NCBI GenBank assembly: GCA_913053915.1
Contig: CAJXGP010000183.1
Location: forward strand, 1 to 5,468
Length of the DNA: 5,468 nt
Origin: an uncultured Ignavibacteriales bacterium
Lineage (GTDB): Bacteria; Bacteroidota; Ignavibacteria; Ignavibacteriales; Ignavibacteriaceae
Reading direction: 5' to 3'
A program made the position numbers and the translations under genes. The stretch's first letter is position 1. Every line of letters starts with the position of its first letter. This document shows positions 1 to 5,468 of the stretch, piece by piece. Below the pieces are notes generated by a model, which saw nothing but the letters and a program-made list of their open reading frames with translations, was not told where the DNA came from and made no database searches.

Positions 1-474
1 GTATACTTTACCGATACCGAAAGTAGATTAATTCAAAATTACAGAAATACATTTGTACGATTGGCATACTACTACCGGGTAGTTGCTCATAATGATTCAA
101 TGAGTATATATACTTTAAATAAAATGGAAAGTGAAATCCCTAGAAATGTAGTTCCGTTGGATTATCGTTTTCTATATGATATAGCAAATCTCTATCGAAG
201 TAACGGTGATGTTAAAAAATTTAATGAATTAGCCAACGAGATCGTACCGATTGCTACCGCCAAATTAAATGCTCCTAATTTGAATTTGAGATCTCCGTAT
301 AATCCATATAGTATGCTGGAAAGATTATATGTTGAATTAAAACAATATGACAAAGCTATCGGCGTTATGCAAAAGTTACAAAATTTATATCCGGGAGCAC
401 AAAGCATTCAACAAGAAATCAATCGACTCAAACAAATGCAAAAAGTGAATTCGATAATAAATAAACAAAAATAA
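1..474 (+). CDS. C-terminal part of a DUF2723-like (protein O-mannosyltransferase-type) membrane protein, 5' truncated
   Basis: The frame is open from the first base of the window to a TAA at 472-474, giving 157 residues. A TTG at 61 is an internal codon and not the start, because the 20 codons before it continue the same protein. The visible part is soluble and helical. It begins with a LIQNYRNTF motif (residues 10-18), then KMESEIPRNVVPLDYR (41-56), then helix pairs resembling tetratricopeptide repeats at about 57-88 and 101-130, the last ending in YPGAQ. From memory, this order (QNYR, IPR-x-V-x-P-DYR, a TPR-like tail) matches the C-terminal domain of DUF2723 proteins of Bacteroidota and Ignavibacteria. 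Those carry an N-terminal multi-pass membrane domain related to GT-C glycosyltransferases and eukaryotic TMEM260. The membrane part lies outside the window, so the family call is an inference; a generic TPR protein is the alternative. A strong terminator follows 8 nt after the stop. Confidence 0.6.
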   Translation, partial: VYFTDTESRLIQNYRNTFVRLAYYYRVVAHNDSMSIYTLNKMESEIPRNVVPLDYRFLYDIANLYRSNGDVKKFNELANEIVPIATAKLNAPNLNLRSPYNPYSMLERLYVELKQYDKAIGVMQKLQNLYPGAQSIQQEINRLKQMQKVNSIINKQK

Positions 475-482
475 TAAGCTTT

Positions 483-514
483 AAGGTTGGGAGGATATCG
501 CTCCCAACCTTTTT
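483..514 (+). terminator. Rho-independent terminator after the DUF2723-like gene
   Basis: A perfect 11-bp stem (AAGGTTGGGAG at 483-493 with CTCCCAACCTT at 501-511) encloses the 7-nt loop GATATCG, and a run of T covers 510-514. The position just behind the stop at 472-474 fits transcription termination of that gene. It also isolates the gene from the phosphoesterase downstream. On the minus strand the stem is preceded by A's and has no equivalent U-tract, so it should act mainly in the plus direction. Confidence 0.9.
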
Positions 515-658
515 ATAATTCCCTCCATAGATTTTCTCCCTATCGCCGGATATTTAATCGCTATAAATCCTTAATATATTAATAATAGTATTTTAATAAT
601 TAGTTAATCATACCGTATTATTTTGAGCTATAAATTATTAGAAAGAATTATTTATACT

Positions 659-1579
659 ATGAAAATAGCTCATTTATCCGATCTTCATTTTACAACTTTT
701 TTTAACAAAAATAATTTACAAGAAATTGACTTTGCATTATCTTTTGTAACAAAAAACAAAATTGATCATCTTGTTATAACCGGTGACCTTACTGATAATG
801 CTTCCCCCCAAGATTTTGAAATACTTAGGAATTTATTCAAAAAACACAACCTTTTGGATGGCGAACGACTCTCCATTGTTATCGGAAATCATGATATATT
901 TGGAGGAGTACAGACTGCGGAAGATATTTTTAATTTTCCCGCAAAATGTCGTTCAATTGATTTTAATAAAAAAATAATCGAATTCTATGATTATTTTAAT
1001 GAAACTTTCAGAAATTGTGTTTATATACAACCGGAAAGAATATTCCCCTATGCTAAGATACTTTCAGGTATTTTATTGATCGGTCTCAATTCTATCTCGG
1101 AATATTCGAAAACAAAAAATATTTTCGCCTCTAACGGTTCTATTAAATATGATCAGTTATTTGAATTAATTCACATCTTTAACGATTACAAAAATAACTA
1201 TCAATCGATAATAATTTTAACCCATCATCATTTCAATAAAATAAAAGTCGATAAAAATAGTTCTTCAAATAATTTTTGGCAAAAAATCGAAAAACAAACC
1301 ATGAAGCTAAGAAAAAAGGAAAGGATTATAAATTTTTTTAAAGCTTATAACGTGGACTTGGTTATGCACGGTCATTACCATGAGAATAAAAAATATATTA
1401 GAAAAGGAATAAAATTTTTAACTGCCGGTGGTAGTTTTATGGGTTCAACACTATCAAAGATCAAAATAAATATTGTAACATTAAATTCAAAAGATTTAAA
1501 GTGTGAAATACTTACACTTCAACGTAATACGGATATATTAGATCATAGAAATATTTCTTTAACATTTACAGGGACTTAA
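659..1579 (+). CDS. Calcineurin-like metallophosphoesterase
   Basis: A 306-residue protein with the ordered metal-binding motifs of the calcineurin-like phosphoesterase superfamily. These are D-x-H (D8, H10, in HLSDLHF), GD-x2-D/N (G42 D43, followed by LTDN), GNHD (76-79), a histidine cluster THHH (188-191), and GH-x-H (H237, G238, H239, H241). All residues that usually hold the two-metal centre are present, so it should hydrolyse phosphomono- or phosphodiesters. The substrate cannot be told from sequence; it resembles the broad CpdA/COG1409 type more than LpxH. No signal peptide or membrane segment is seen, so it is probably cytoplasmic. The ATG at 659 is chosen because the family's conserved beta-strand (MKIAHLSDLHF) begins there. 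A TTG at 623 would add 12 residues unlike the family. The Shine-Dalgarno is weak, with AGAAAG about 13 nt upstream. It lies 179 nt ahead of a glycosyltransferase on the same strand and may be co-transcribed with it, although the gap is long for an operon. Confidence 0.9.
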   Translation: MKIAHLSDLHFTTFFNKNNLQEIDFALSFVTKNKIDHLVITGDLTDNASPQDFEILRNLFKKHNLLDGERLSIVIGNHDIFGGVQTAEDIFNFPAKCRSIDFNKKIIEFYDYFNETFRNCVYIQPERIFPYAKILSGILLIGLNSISEYSKTKNIFASNGSIKYDQLFELIHIFNDYKNNYQSIIILTHHHFNKIKVDKNSSSNNFWQKIEKQTMKLRKKERIINFFKAYNVDLVMHGHYHENKKYIRKGIKFLTAGGSFMGSTLSKIKINIVTLNSKDLKCEILTLQRNTDILDHRNISLTFTGT

Positions 1580-1623
1580 CTAAATACCGGTTTAATCGAT
1601 TACTAAAAATATTTCTGTCCCGA

Positions 1624-1658
1624 TAAATCTATTCCATAAGCGGAATAAATGAGATTTA
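1624..1658. repeat. Imperfect inverted repeat between the phosphoesterase and glycosyltransferase genes
   Basis: TAAATCT at 1624-1630 pairs with AGATTTA at 1652-1658, and the adjoining ATTCC (1631-1635) pairs with GGAAT (1642-1646). This leaves a 6-nt loop and a 5-nt bulge (1647-1651) on the right arm. No T-run follows on the plus strand, so it is not a standard terminator. It could be an RNA hairpin in the leader of the glycosyltransferase gene, an operator-like site, or chance in an AT-rich spacer. Confidence 0.3.
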
Positions 1659-1758
1659 CCATTAACTGATGCATAAACAAATGGAAACAATTAAATTTAA
1701 TATTTTAGAATGGAATCAAATCTTCCAATTATTTTAAATTATATGGGGAAAAACCACC

Positions 1759-2949
1759 ATGAATAAAGAGAAAAATACTAGGATTGCTTATTTCGCCGGG
1801 ACAATGCGTCCTGGACATGATGGAGTTACAAGAGTATTATACAAATTAATTGAGGAACTAAATTATCAAGATATATCCAATATATTTTTTTCTCCTCTTA
1901 TACCAACTGATGATAAACAATCGACTGATATGTTTAAAATACCGTCTATCCGATTTCCACTTTATAAAGGATACCGTATTGCAATGCCTGGGATAAGACA
2001 TTTTGAGCAAATCCTAAATGACTTCAGACCAAATCTTCTCCACATTAACAGCCCCTTTTCACTTGGTTACTCGGCAATAAAGTATGCAGAAAAATATAAA
2101 ATTCCGGTAGTAGCTACTTATCATACACATTTTGCCAGTTATGCCAAATACTATAAAATTAAAACGCTTGGAAATATGAGTTGGACATACTTTAAAAATC
2201 TTTATAATCGATGTGAGAAAGTATACGTTCCTTCGAAACCTATATTAAAAGAACTTAAAAATCATGGATTAAAAACAATCGAATATCTACCTCATGGAGT
2301 AGATATAAAATTTTTCAATCCGATGTATAAATCCTCAATATGGAAAAAATCACTTGGAATAGAAGGAAAAACCGTTCTTCTTTACAGCGGAAGGCTTGTA
2401 TGGGAGAAAGACTTAAAAACACTAGCCGATACCTATAATATTCTTAGTGTTTACAGAGATGATTTTGTTTTTGTATTGGTTGGTGATGGACCAATTAAAA
2501 ATGAATTGCAAAAATTAATGCCGAAAGCAATTTTTTTGGGTTACCAATCCGGTCATGCTCTTTCAACCGTTTATTCGTCAAGTGATATTTTTGTATTTCC
2601 CTCTACTACAGAAACATTTGGTAATGTAACACTCGAAGCAATGGCTTCGGGAATTCCGCCTGTATGCGCTCGAAAAGGTGGGGCATCGGGAATTATAATA
2701 GACGGCGAAACAGGTTTACTTACAAAACCGGGAGATGCATTAGATTTAGCAAATAAAATAGAAGTTTTACTTGACAAACCTAAGTTAAGAAATGAAATTG
2801 CAAAAAATGCACTTAAGTATGCTCAAAAACAAACATGGAATAAAATCTTCAATAAACTATTTATCAATTATGAACAAGTTATAACCGGCTATAAAAATAA
2901 ATTATCAAATACTAATTATTCATTTCTATATAAATTATATAGATACTAG
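1759..2949 (+). CDS. GT4-family glycosyltransferase (GT-B fold)
   Basis: A 396-residue retaining glycosyltransferase with both Rossmann-like halves of the GT-B fold. The N-terminal acceptor half carries a glycine-containing loop after strand 1 (GTMRPGHDGVTR, 14-25), the segment LLHINSPFSLG (93-103), and VVATYHTHF (117-125), where H122 aligns with the catalytic histidine region of PimA-type enzymes. The donor half starts after PHGVD (178-182). It holds YSGRLVWEKD (209-218) with the phosphate-binding R212 and K217, VGDGP (241-245), and FPSTTETFGNVTLEAMASG (280-298) with the E-x7-E pair E285/E293. It ends with GETGLL (316-321). This layout resembles MgtA/SQD2/PimB-like enzymes that move a sugar from a nucleotide donor onto a lipid or glycan. 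Donor and acceptor cannot be assigned. No membrane segment is seen, so it is probably cytoplasmic or peripherally membrane-bound. The start is ATG with GGGGA 9 nt upstream; the length is typical of the family. The last 20 or so residues (TNYSFLYKLYRY end) are low-complexity and lie outside the fold. Confidence 0.93.
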   Translation: MNKEKNTRIAYFAGTMRPGHDGVTRVLYKLIEELNYQDISNIFFSPLIPTDDKQSTDMFKIPSIRFPLYKGYRIAMPGIRHFEQILNDFRPNLLHINSPFSLGYSAIKYAEKYKIPVVATYHTHFASYAKYYKIKTLGNMSWTYFKNLYNRCEKVYVPSKPILKELKNHGLKTIEYLPHGVDIKFFNPMYKSSIWKKSLGIEGKTVLLYSGRLVWEKDLKTLADTYNILSVYRDDFVFVLVGDGPIKNELQKLMPKAIFLGYQSGHALSTVYSSSDIFVFPSTTETFGNVTLEAMASGIPPVCARKGGASGIIIDGETGLLTKPGDALDLANKIEVLLDKPKLRNEIAKNALKYAQKQTWNKIFNKLFINYEQVITGYKNKLSNTNYSFLYKLYRY

Positions 2950-3028
2950 TTATAATCTCTACGATATCAATCATATCTGTAGCCGGGAAATGAGCAATAT
3001 TTTTCTTTGTTGATTTTTCTCCTTCCAT
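2912..3028 (-). CDS. Possible 38-residue small ORF downstream of lptB (doubtful)
   Basis: An ATG at 3028-3026 opens a 38-codon frame beginning MEGEKSTKKNIAHFP and ending at a TAG at 2914-2912. It starts 50 nt after the lptB stop, on the same strand, so it could be the last small gene of the lpt transcript. Its end overlaps the 3' end of the convergent glycosyltransferase gene by 38 nt. No known domain is recognised and no Shine-Dalgarno precedes the ATG; the purine-rich GGAAGGAGA lies just inside the frame. The first 25 codons are less AT-biased than the surrounding spacer, which is the only positive sign. It may equally be the remnant of a lost gene or a chance frame. Confidence 0.15.
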   Translation of the reverse strand: MEGEKSTKKNIAHFPATDMIDIVEIITSIYIIYIEMNN

Positions 3029-3078
3029 AATATGACAACCTTTTATTTTTTACCGTCAATTTAGGCCATTAAAAATTT

Positions 3079-3819
3079 TCAGGAATATCTATTTAATTTA
3101 AATTTTTCTCCCAAATATAATTTTCTAACCTCAGCATCTTCCGCCAATTCCTTCGCTTTCCCATGTCTAAAGATTGATCCATTAATTAAAATATAGGCAT
3201 TATCAACAATGTTCAATGTTTCGTGTACATTATGATCCGTAATCAAAACGCCTATTCCCCTCTTCTTAAGATTAGCTACAATATTCATAATATCCTCCAC
3301 TGCAATCGGATCTACTCCTGCAAACGGCTCATCAAGCAAAATAAAACTAGGGTCTGTTGCCAACGCCCTGGTAATTTCAGTTCTTCTTCTCTCGCCACCG
3401 CTTAATTGAACACCTAAACTTTTACGGATATGCGTAATTGATAAATCTTCCATAAGTTTTTCACATTTTTGTTTTCTTTCCGATGATTTTAATTTTGTCA
3501 TCTCCAGTATAGCATATAAATTATCTTCAACAGTAAGCCGCCTGAATATTGAAGCTTCTTGAGGAAGATATCCAATACCCATACGCGCTCTTTTATACAT
3601 AGGGATTTTGGTGATTTCTTTATCATCTAAAAAAACTTTACCGCTGTTGGGTTTAATCATACCAACAATCATAAAAAATGTAGTTGTCTTACCGGCACCG
3701 TTAGGCCCCAGCAAACCGACTATTTGTCCTTTAGATACTTCAATTGAGACTTTGTTGACCACTGCTCTCTTCTTGTAAATTTTAACTAATTTATCGCTTT
3801 TTAATGTAATTGTATTCAT
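3079..3819 (-). CDS. lptB: LPS export ABC transporter ATP-binding protein LptB
   Basis: A 246-residue ABC ATPase, close to the E. coli LptB length of 241. All nucleotide-binding motifs are intact: Walker A GPNGAGKTT (38-46, K44), Q-loop Q87, ABC signature LSGGERRR (139-146), Walker B ILLDEP with D163 and catalytic E164, D-loop FAGVDP (166-171), and switch histidine H196 in ITDHNV. The stretch YLPQEASIFRRLTVEDN (84-100) is an LptB hallmark. Its F92/R93 match the E. coli F90/R91 region that contacts the membrane partners LptF/LptG. It works as a cytoplasmic homodimer that hydrolyses ATP to pull lipopolysaccharide out of the inner membrane toward LptC and LptA. Here it is the last clear gene after lptC and the lptA-like gene on the same strand; lptF and lptG are not in the window. 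The start is an ATG preceded by the purine-rich AAAGAAGAAA about 13 nt upstream, a weak ribosome site. The stop is TGA. Confidence 0.97.
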   Translation of the reverse strand: MNTITLKSDKLVKIYKKRAVVNKVSIEVSKGQIVGLLGPNGAGKTTTFFMIVGMIKPNSGKVFLDDKEITKIPMYKRARMGIGYLPQEASIFRRLTVEDNLYAILEMTKLKSSERKQKCEKLMEDLSITHIRKSLGVQLSGGERRRTEITRALATDPSFILLDEPFAGVDPIAVEDIMNIVANLKKRGIGVLITDHNVHETLNIVDNAYILINGSIFRHGKAKELAEDAEVRKLYLGEKFKLNRYS

Positions 3820-3901
3820 TATTCAGGTAATTTCTTCTTTTTTAGAAATTTAATCTCGGTTTATAAATTAACTACTTATTCAAATTAAAACACATCTAAA
3901 A

Positions 3902-4006
3902 TTACTTAACAATTCTATAACCAATTAACCTTTTCAATAATTCTTCTTTAACCGGTCTATTCTTATGAATTTTAAATTGAGGTAAAAGATACAGCTTACT
4001 TTCAAA
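3902..4006 (-). other. Out-of-frame segment that looks like the original C-terminus of the lptA-like gene
   Basis: In a frame shifted relative to the lptA-like gene, an open stretch runs from 4042 to a TAA at 3904-3902. From about 4006 it encodes FESKLYLLPQFKIHKNRP followed by VKEELLKRL and a short basic end (GYRIVK). The pattern of a hydrophobic LxxF, then RP, then a charged helix is, from memory, typical of how OstA-like proteins of Bacteroidota end. By contrast, the tail actually read by the lptA frame (residues 415-434) has no such pattern. Using this segment requires one net extra base, or the loss of 3n+1 bases, around 3995-4006. See the finding on the frameshift. Confidence 0.5.
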
Positions 4007-5238
4007 GATCGAGCTGAAGATTTTATCAAACCATTGGCAATACTATCTTCAAACATATAATAGATACTATGAACGTCGCCATAAATATTAGTTTGATGAA
4101 GGTTACCGTTCGAAAAATACATAATAATTTTTGTGCCGGACATCTGGTTGAATCGGCTTTTATAAATTTCATTTTGCGAAAGCAAGAATGCTTTTTTATA
4201 AACTTCAAGTCGTTGAATTTTATTTTGCTTTAAATAAATGGTAATAGAGTCACCTGTTAATTGTGAATTTGAATACCAAATAATTGGTTGTTTCGATTCT
4301 TGTTTAATTTTATTGATAACCATTTTCCCTTTATTTCTATAATATATAGTAAAATCGTTTTTTGAAGCAAATTGTCCTTTTAGGATTTCAACTGAATTTG
4401 AGGCTTGAAAAATATTTATCGTATCCCGCCACGATTGCATAACTTGTGCTGAAATTATTAAAGTATCAATATGAATTGTGAAATTAGTTTTCCCTCCAAT
4501 ACTCAACGGAGTATCAATGTTCTTAACATAAGAAGTATCTATCTGTAAAAATAATGGGTTTCCGGTAACCAAAGTGTATGATTTTTTCGGATAGTCTTCC
4601 AAATGGTTCCCAAAAATCATTACATGATTGTGAAGATTAGTAATTCTTACATTTTCATTGGCATAACTTATTCCCGTATTTCTAAAATGGATTAAACTAT
4701 CGGCTTGTATTATATTATCTTTATCAATTATTTTTACATTACCCACAGCAATTGCTTTATTCAAATTTTTAAAATAAGTAAGGGAATTGGAAGTTAAAGT
4801 TGTTGTCGTATCATAAAGAGTAACATTATGCTGAAAAACCGCTTTATTATCATTAAAATAATAAATCCCCGAATCGGCACTAAGTATTACTTTTTTATCA
4901 TCTAATTTCACGGGAACATCACTTTCCACTTTCCTTTCCTTACCATAATAAAGAGCATGTTCCGTAGTAATTGTTAAACTATCTTGTTTCGCAACAACAT
5001 TACCTATTAATTCGGCATTATTTTTAGCTAAATACTGAATTGCTTTATTACACGTTATTCTCACATTTCCTTGAGTAAGCAGAACATGCCCAATCACCTC
5101 ACGAATACTCTCACCATTTATCACTCTGCCGACCATTTTATCACCAACCACCGTAATGTAATTTTTCTTTTGTTGGGCTACGGCGATCCGGATAGTTAAT
5201 AACAGAAAAATAATAAGATTAAAAAAAAATTTATTCAT
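3934..5238 (-). CDS. lptA: OstA/LptA-like periplasmic LPS transport protein, probably frameshifted near its C-terminus
   Basis: The frame encodes 434 residues. An N-terminal signal peptide (hydrophobic 4-16, likely cleavage after AVA at 19-21) sends it to the periplasm. The body is beta-rich with repeating short strands of the type [hydrophobic]-x-[aromatic] at 67-69, 96-98, 125-127, 153-155 and 182-184, a spacing of about 29 residues. Wider-spaced copies follow at 298-300, 334-336 and 373-375. Phrases such as ADSGIYYF, SNSLTYF, ADSLIHF and IGNVVA/VGNVKI are typical of the OstA/LptA beta-jellyroll, which forms a hydrophobic groove carrying lipopolysaccharide across the periplasm. It is much longer than E. 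coli LptA (185 aa) but ordinary for the OstA-like proteins of Bacteroidota relatives, which may do part of the bridging alone. It lies between lptC (44 nt upstream) and lptB (114 nt downstream), as expected. After residue 414 the family pattern is lost, and another frame carries a family-like end. Codons 4-6 contain a run of nine T's. Family assignment is firm; the C-terminus is not. Confidence 0.9.
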   Translation of the reverse strand: MNKFFFNLIIFLLLTIRIAVAQQKKNYITVVGDKMVGRVINGESIREVIGHVLLTQGNVRITCNKAIQYLAKNNAELIGNVVAKQDSLTITTEHALYYGKERKVESDVPVKLDDKKVILSADSGIYYFNDNKAVFQHNVTLYDTTTTLTSNSLTYFKNLNKAIAVGNVKIIDKDNIIQADSLIHFRNTGISYANENVRITNLHNHVMIFGNHLEDYPKKSYTLVTGNPLFLQIDTSYVKNIDTPLSIGGKTNFTIHIDTLIISAQVMQSWRDTINIFQASNSVEILKGQFASKNDFTIYYRNKGKMVINKIKQESKQPIIWYSNSQLTGDSITIYLKQNKIQRLEVYKKAFLLSQNEIYKSRFNQMSGTKIIMYFSNGNLHQTNIYGDVHSIYYMFEDSIANGLIKSSARSLKVSCIFYLNLKFIRIDRLKKNY

Positions 5239-5249
5239 AAAACAGCAAA

Positions 5250-5274
5250 ATATTCTTATAATTTTTTAGAATAT
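5250..5274. repeat. Short AT-rich inverted repeat between lptC and the lptA-like gene
   Basis: ATATTCT at 5250-5256 and AGAATAT at 5268-5274 form a perfect 7-bp stem with an 11-nt loop in the 44-nt spacer, ending 11 nt before the lptA-like ATG. Read on the minus strand it is followed by a few T's. The stem has only one G-C pair, so it would be a poor terminator. It may be a weak intercistronic hairpin or chance. Confidence 0.25.
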
Positions 5275-5282
5275 GAAAGAGT

Positions 5283-5468
5283 TCATTTCTTTGTCACAGT
5301 ATCAATTTTGGTAATGTAAGTGATATCATATATAGTATAGTTACTTAAATTTTGATCGGATTGGAAACCGTAACCTTCGATTTTTTCTTTTGGTGAAGTA
5401 ATAGTAACAAATTTATCCGACATGATTTTTCTTGTTTCATTGTTCCACATTAATTTTTCTGTTCTTAA
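5283..5468 (-). CDS. lptC: C-terminal part of LptC, LPS export periplasmic protein (truncated by the window edge)
   Basis: The frame is open from the window end to a TGA at 5285-5283, giving the last 61 residues of a protein whose start lies beyond 5468. It begins LRTEKLMWNNETRKIMSDKF, followed by VTITSPKEKIEGYGFQSD and NYTIYDIT. The run 'L-x-TE-x-L-x-W ... I-x-SDKFV-x-I-x-(S/T)P-x-E-x-I-x-GYGF-x-SD' is the classic C-terminal edge of the LptC jellyroll. In E. coli, LptC is anchored in the inner membrane by one helix, and its periplasmic jellyroll takes lipopolysaccharide from LptB2FG and passes it to LptA through its C-terminal edge. The position 44 nt ahead of the lptA-like gene, with lptB beyond, supports the call and a shared transcript. 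The N-terminal anchor cannot be examined here. Confidence 0.9.
   Translation of the reverse strand, partial: LRTEKLMWNNETRKIMSDKFVTITSPKEKIEGYGFQSDQNLSNYTIYDITYITKIDTVTKK

Noticed and set aside
61..63. TTG at 61 as the start of the first gene
   Set aside because: The same frame is open and family-like (LIQNYRNTF) upstream to base 1, so the gene enters from outside the window.
623..658. TTG at 623 as the phosphoesterase start
   Set aside because: The added 12 residues are unlike the family; the conserved first strand begins exactly at the ATG at 659.
1669..1737. 22-codon ORF upstream of the glycosyltransferase as a real gene
   Set aside because: It has no Shine-Dalgarno, an AT-rich composition equal to the spacer and no recognisable motif; kept only as a note in the leader finding.
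2959..2982. Stem in the convergent spacer as a bidirectional terminator
   Set aside because: It has a bulge and mostly A-T pairs, with no adjacent T-run on either strand.
3820..3933. Separate promoter for lptB, including a Bacteroidota-type TAnnTTTG box
   Set aside because: Only a near match (TTAATTTG) is present, with no matching upstream TTTG at proper spacing. Part of this gap is probably former coding sequence of the lptA-like gene.
3995..4024. Programmed -1 ribosomal frameshift in the lptA-like gene
   Set aside because: The candidate slip codons (ATA AAA, TTG AAA) are not a proper X XXY YYZ heptamer, and no stable downstream hairpin is evident. A mutation, a deletion or an assembly error is simpler.
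1..5468. Mobile element, CRISPR array, tRNA or rRNA gene
   Set aside because: No transposase or integrase motifs, no regularly spaced direct repeats and no cloverleaf or rRNA-like segments were seen on either strand.

Overview
This AT-rich window looks like a Gram-negative chromosome of the Bacteroidota/Chlorobiota/Ignavibacteriota group. The evidence is an lptC - long OstA-like lptA - lptB cluster in the order seen in that group, and a 5'-truncated gene whose tail resembles the C-terminus of DUF2723 membrane proteins common there. Start codons lack strong Shine-Dalgarno sequences, and TAA, TAG and TGA are all used as stops. The lineage is an inference from gene content; nothing in the window fixes the species.

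Plus strand, left half: the tail of a DUF2723-like protein (1-474) ends at a very clean Rho-independent terminator (483-514). A calcineurin-like metallophosphoesterase follows (659-1579; the ATG at 659 is preferred over an upstream TTG), then a 179-nt gap holding an imperfect inverted repeat, then a GT4-type glycosyltransferase (1759-2949). These fit an envelope or glycan neighbourhood, but no specific product can be named.

Minus strand, right half: transcription runs right to left through the end of lptC (5468-5283, cut by the window edge), an OstA/LptA-like periplasmic protein (5238-3934) and the LptB ATPase (3819-3079). These are parts of the lipopolysaccharide transport machine. LptB powers extraction from the inner membrane, LptC receives the lipid, and LptA-type jellyroll proteins bridge the periplasm. 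The two halves of the window converge at 2950-3078, where no convincing terminator is visible.

The most notable observation is in the lptA-like gene. Its repeat register is kept up to about residue 414, after which the reading frame gives an unrelated 20-residue tail. Another frame of the same strand, running to a stop at 3902, encodes a segment that looks like the expected C-terminus (LLPQF..., then RPVKEELL). This points to a frameshift, probably with a small internal deletion at about 3995-4006, or to an assembly error. Apart from this, the window looks like ordinary envelope-biogenesis genes. I did not find a convincing new defence, mobile or RNA-based system.
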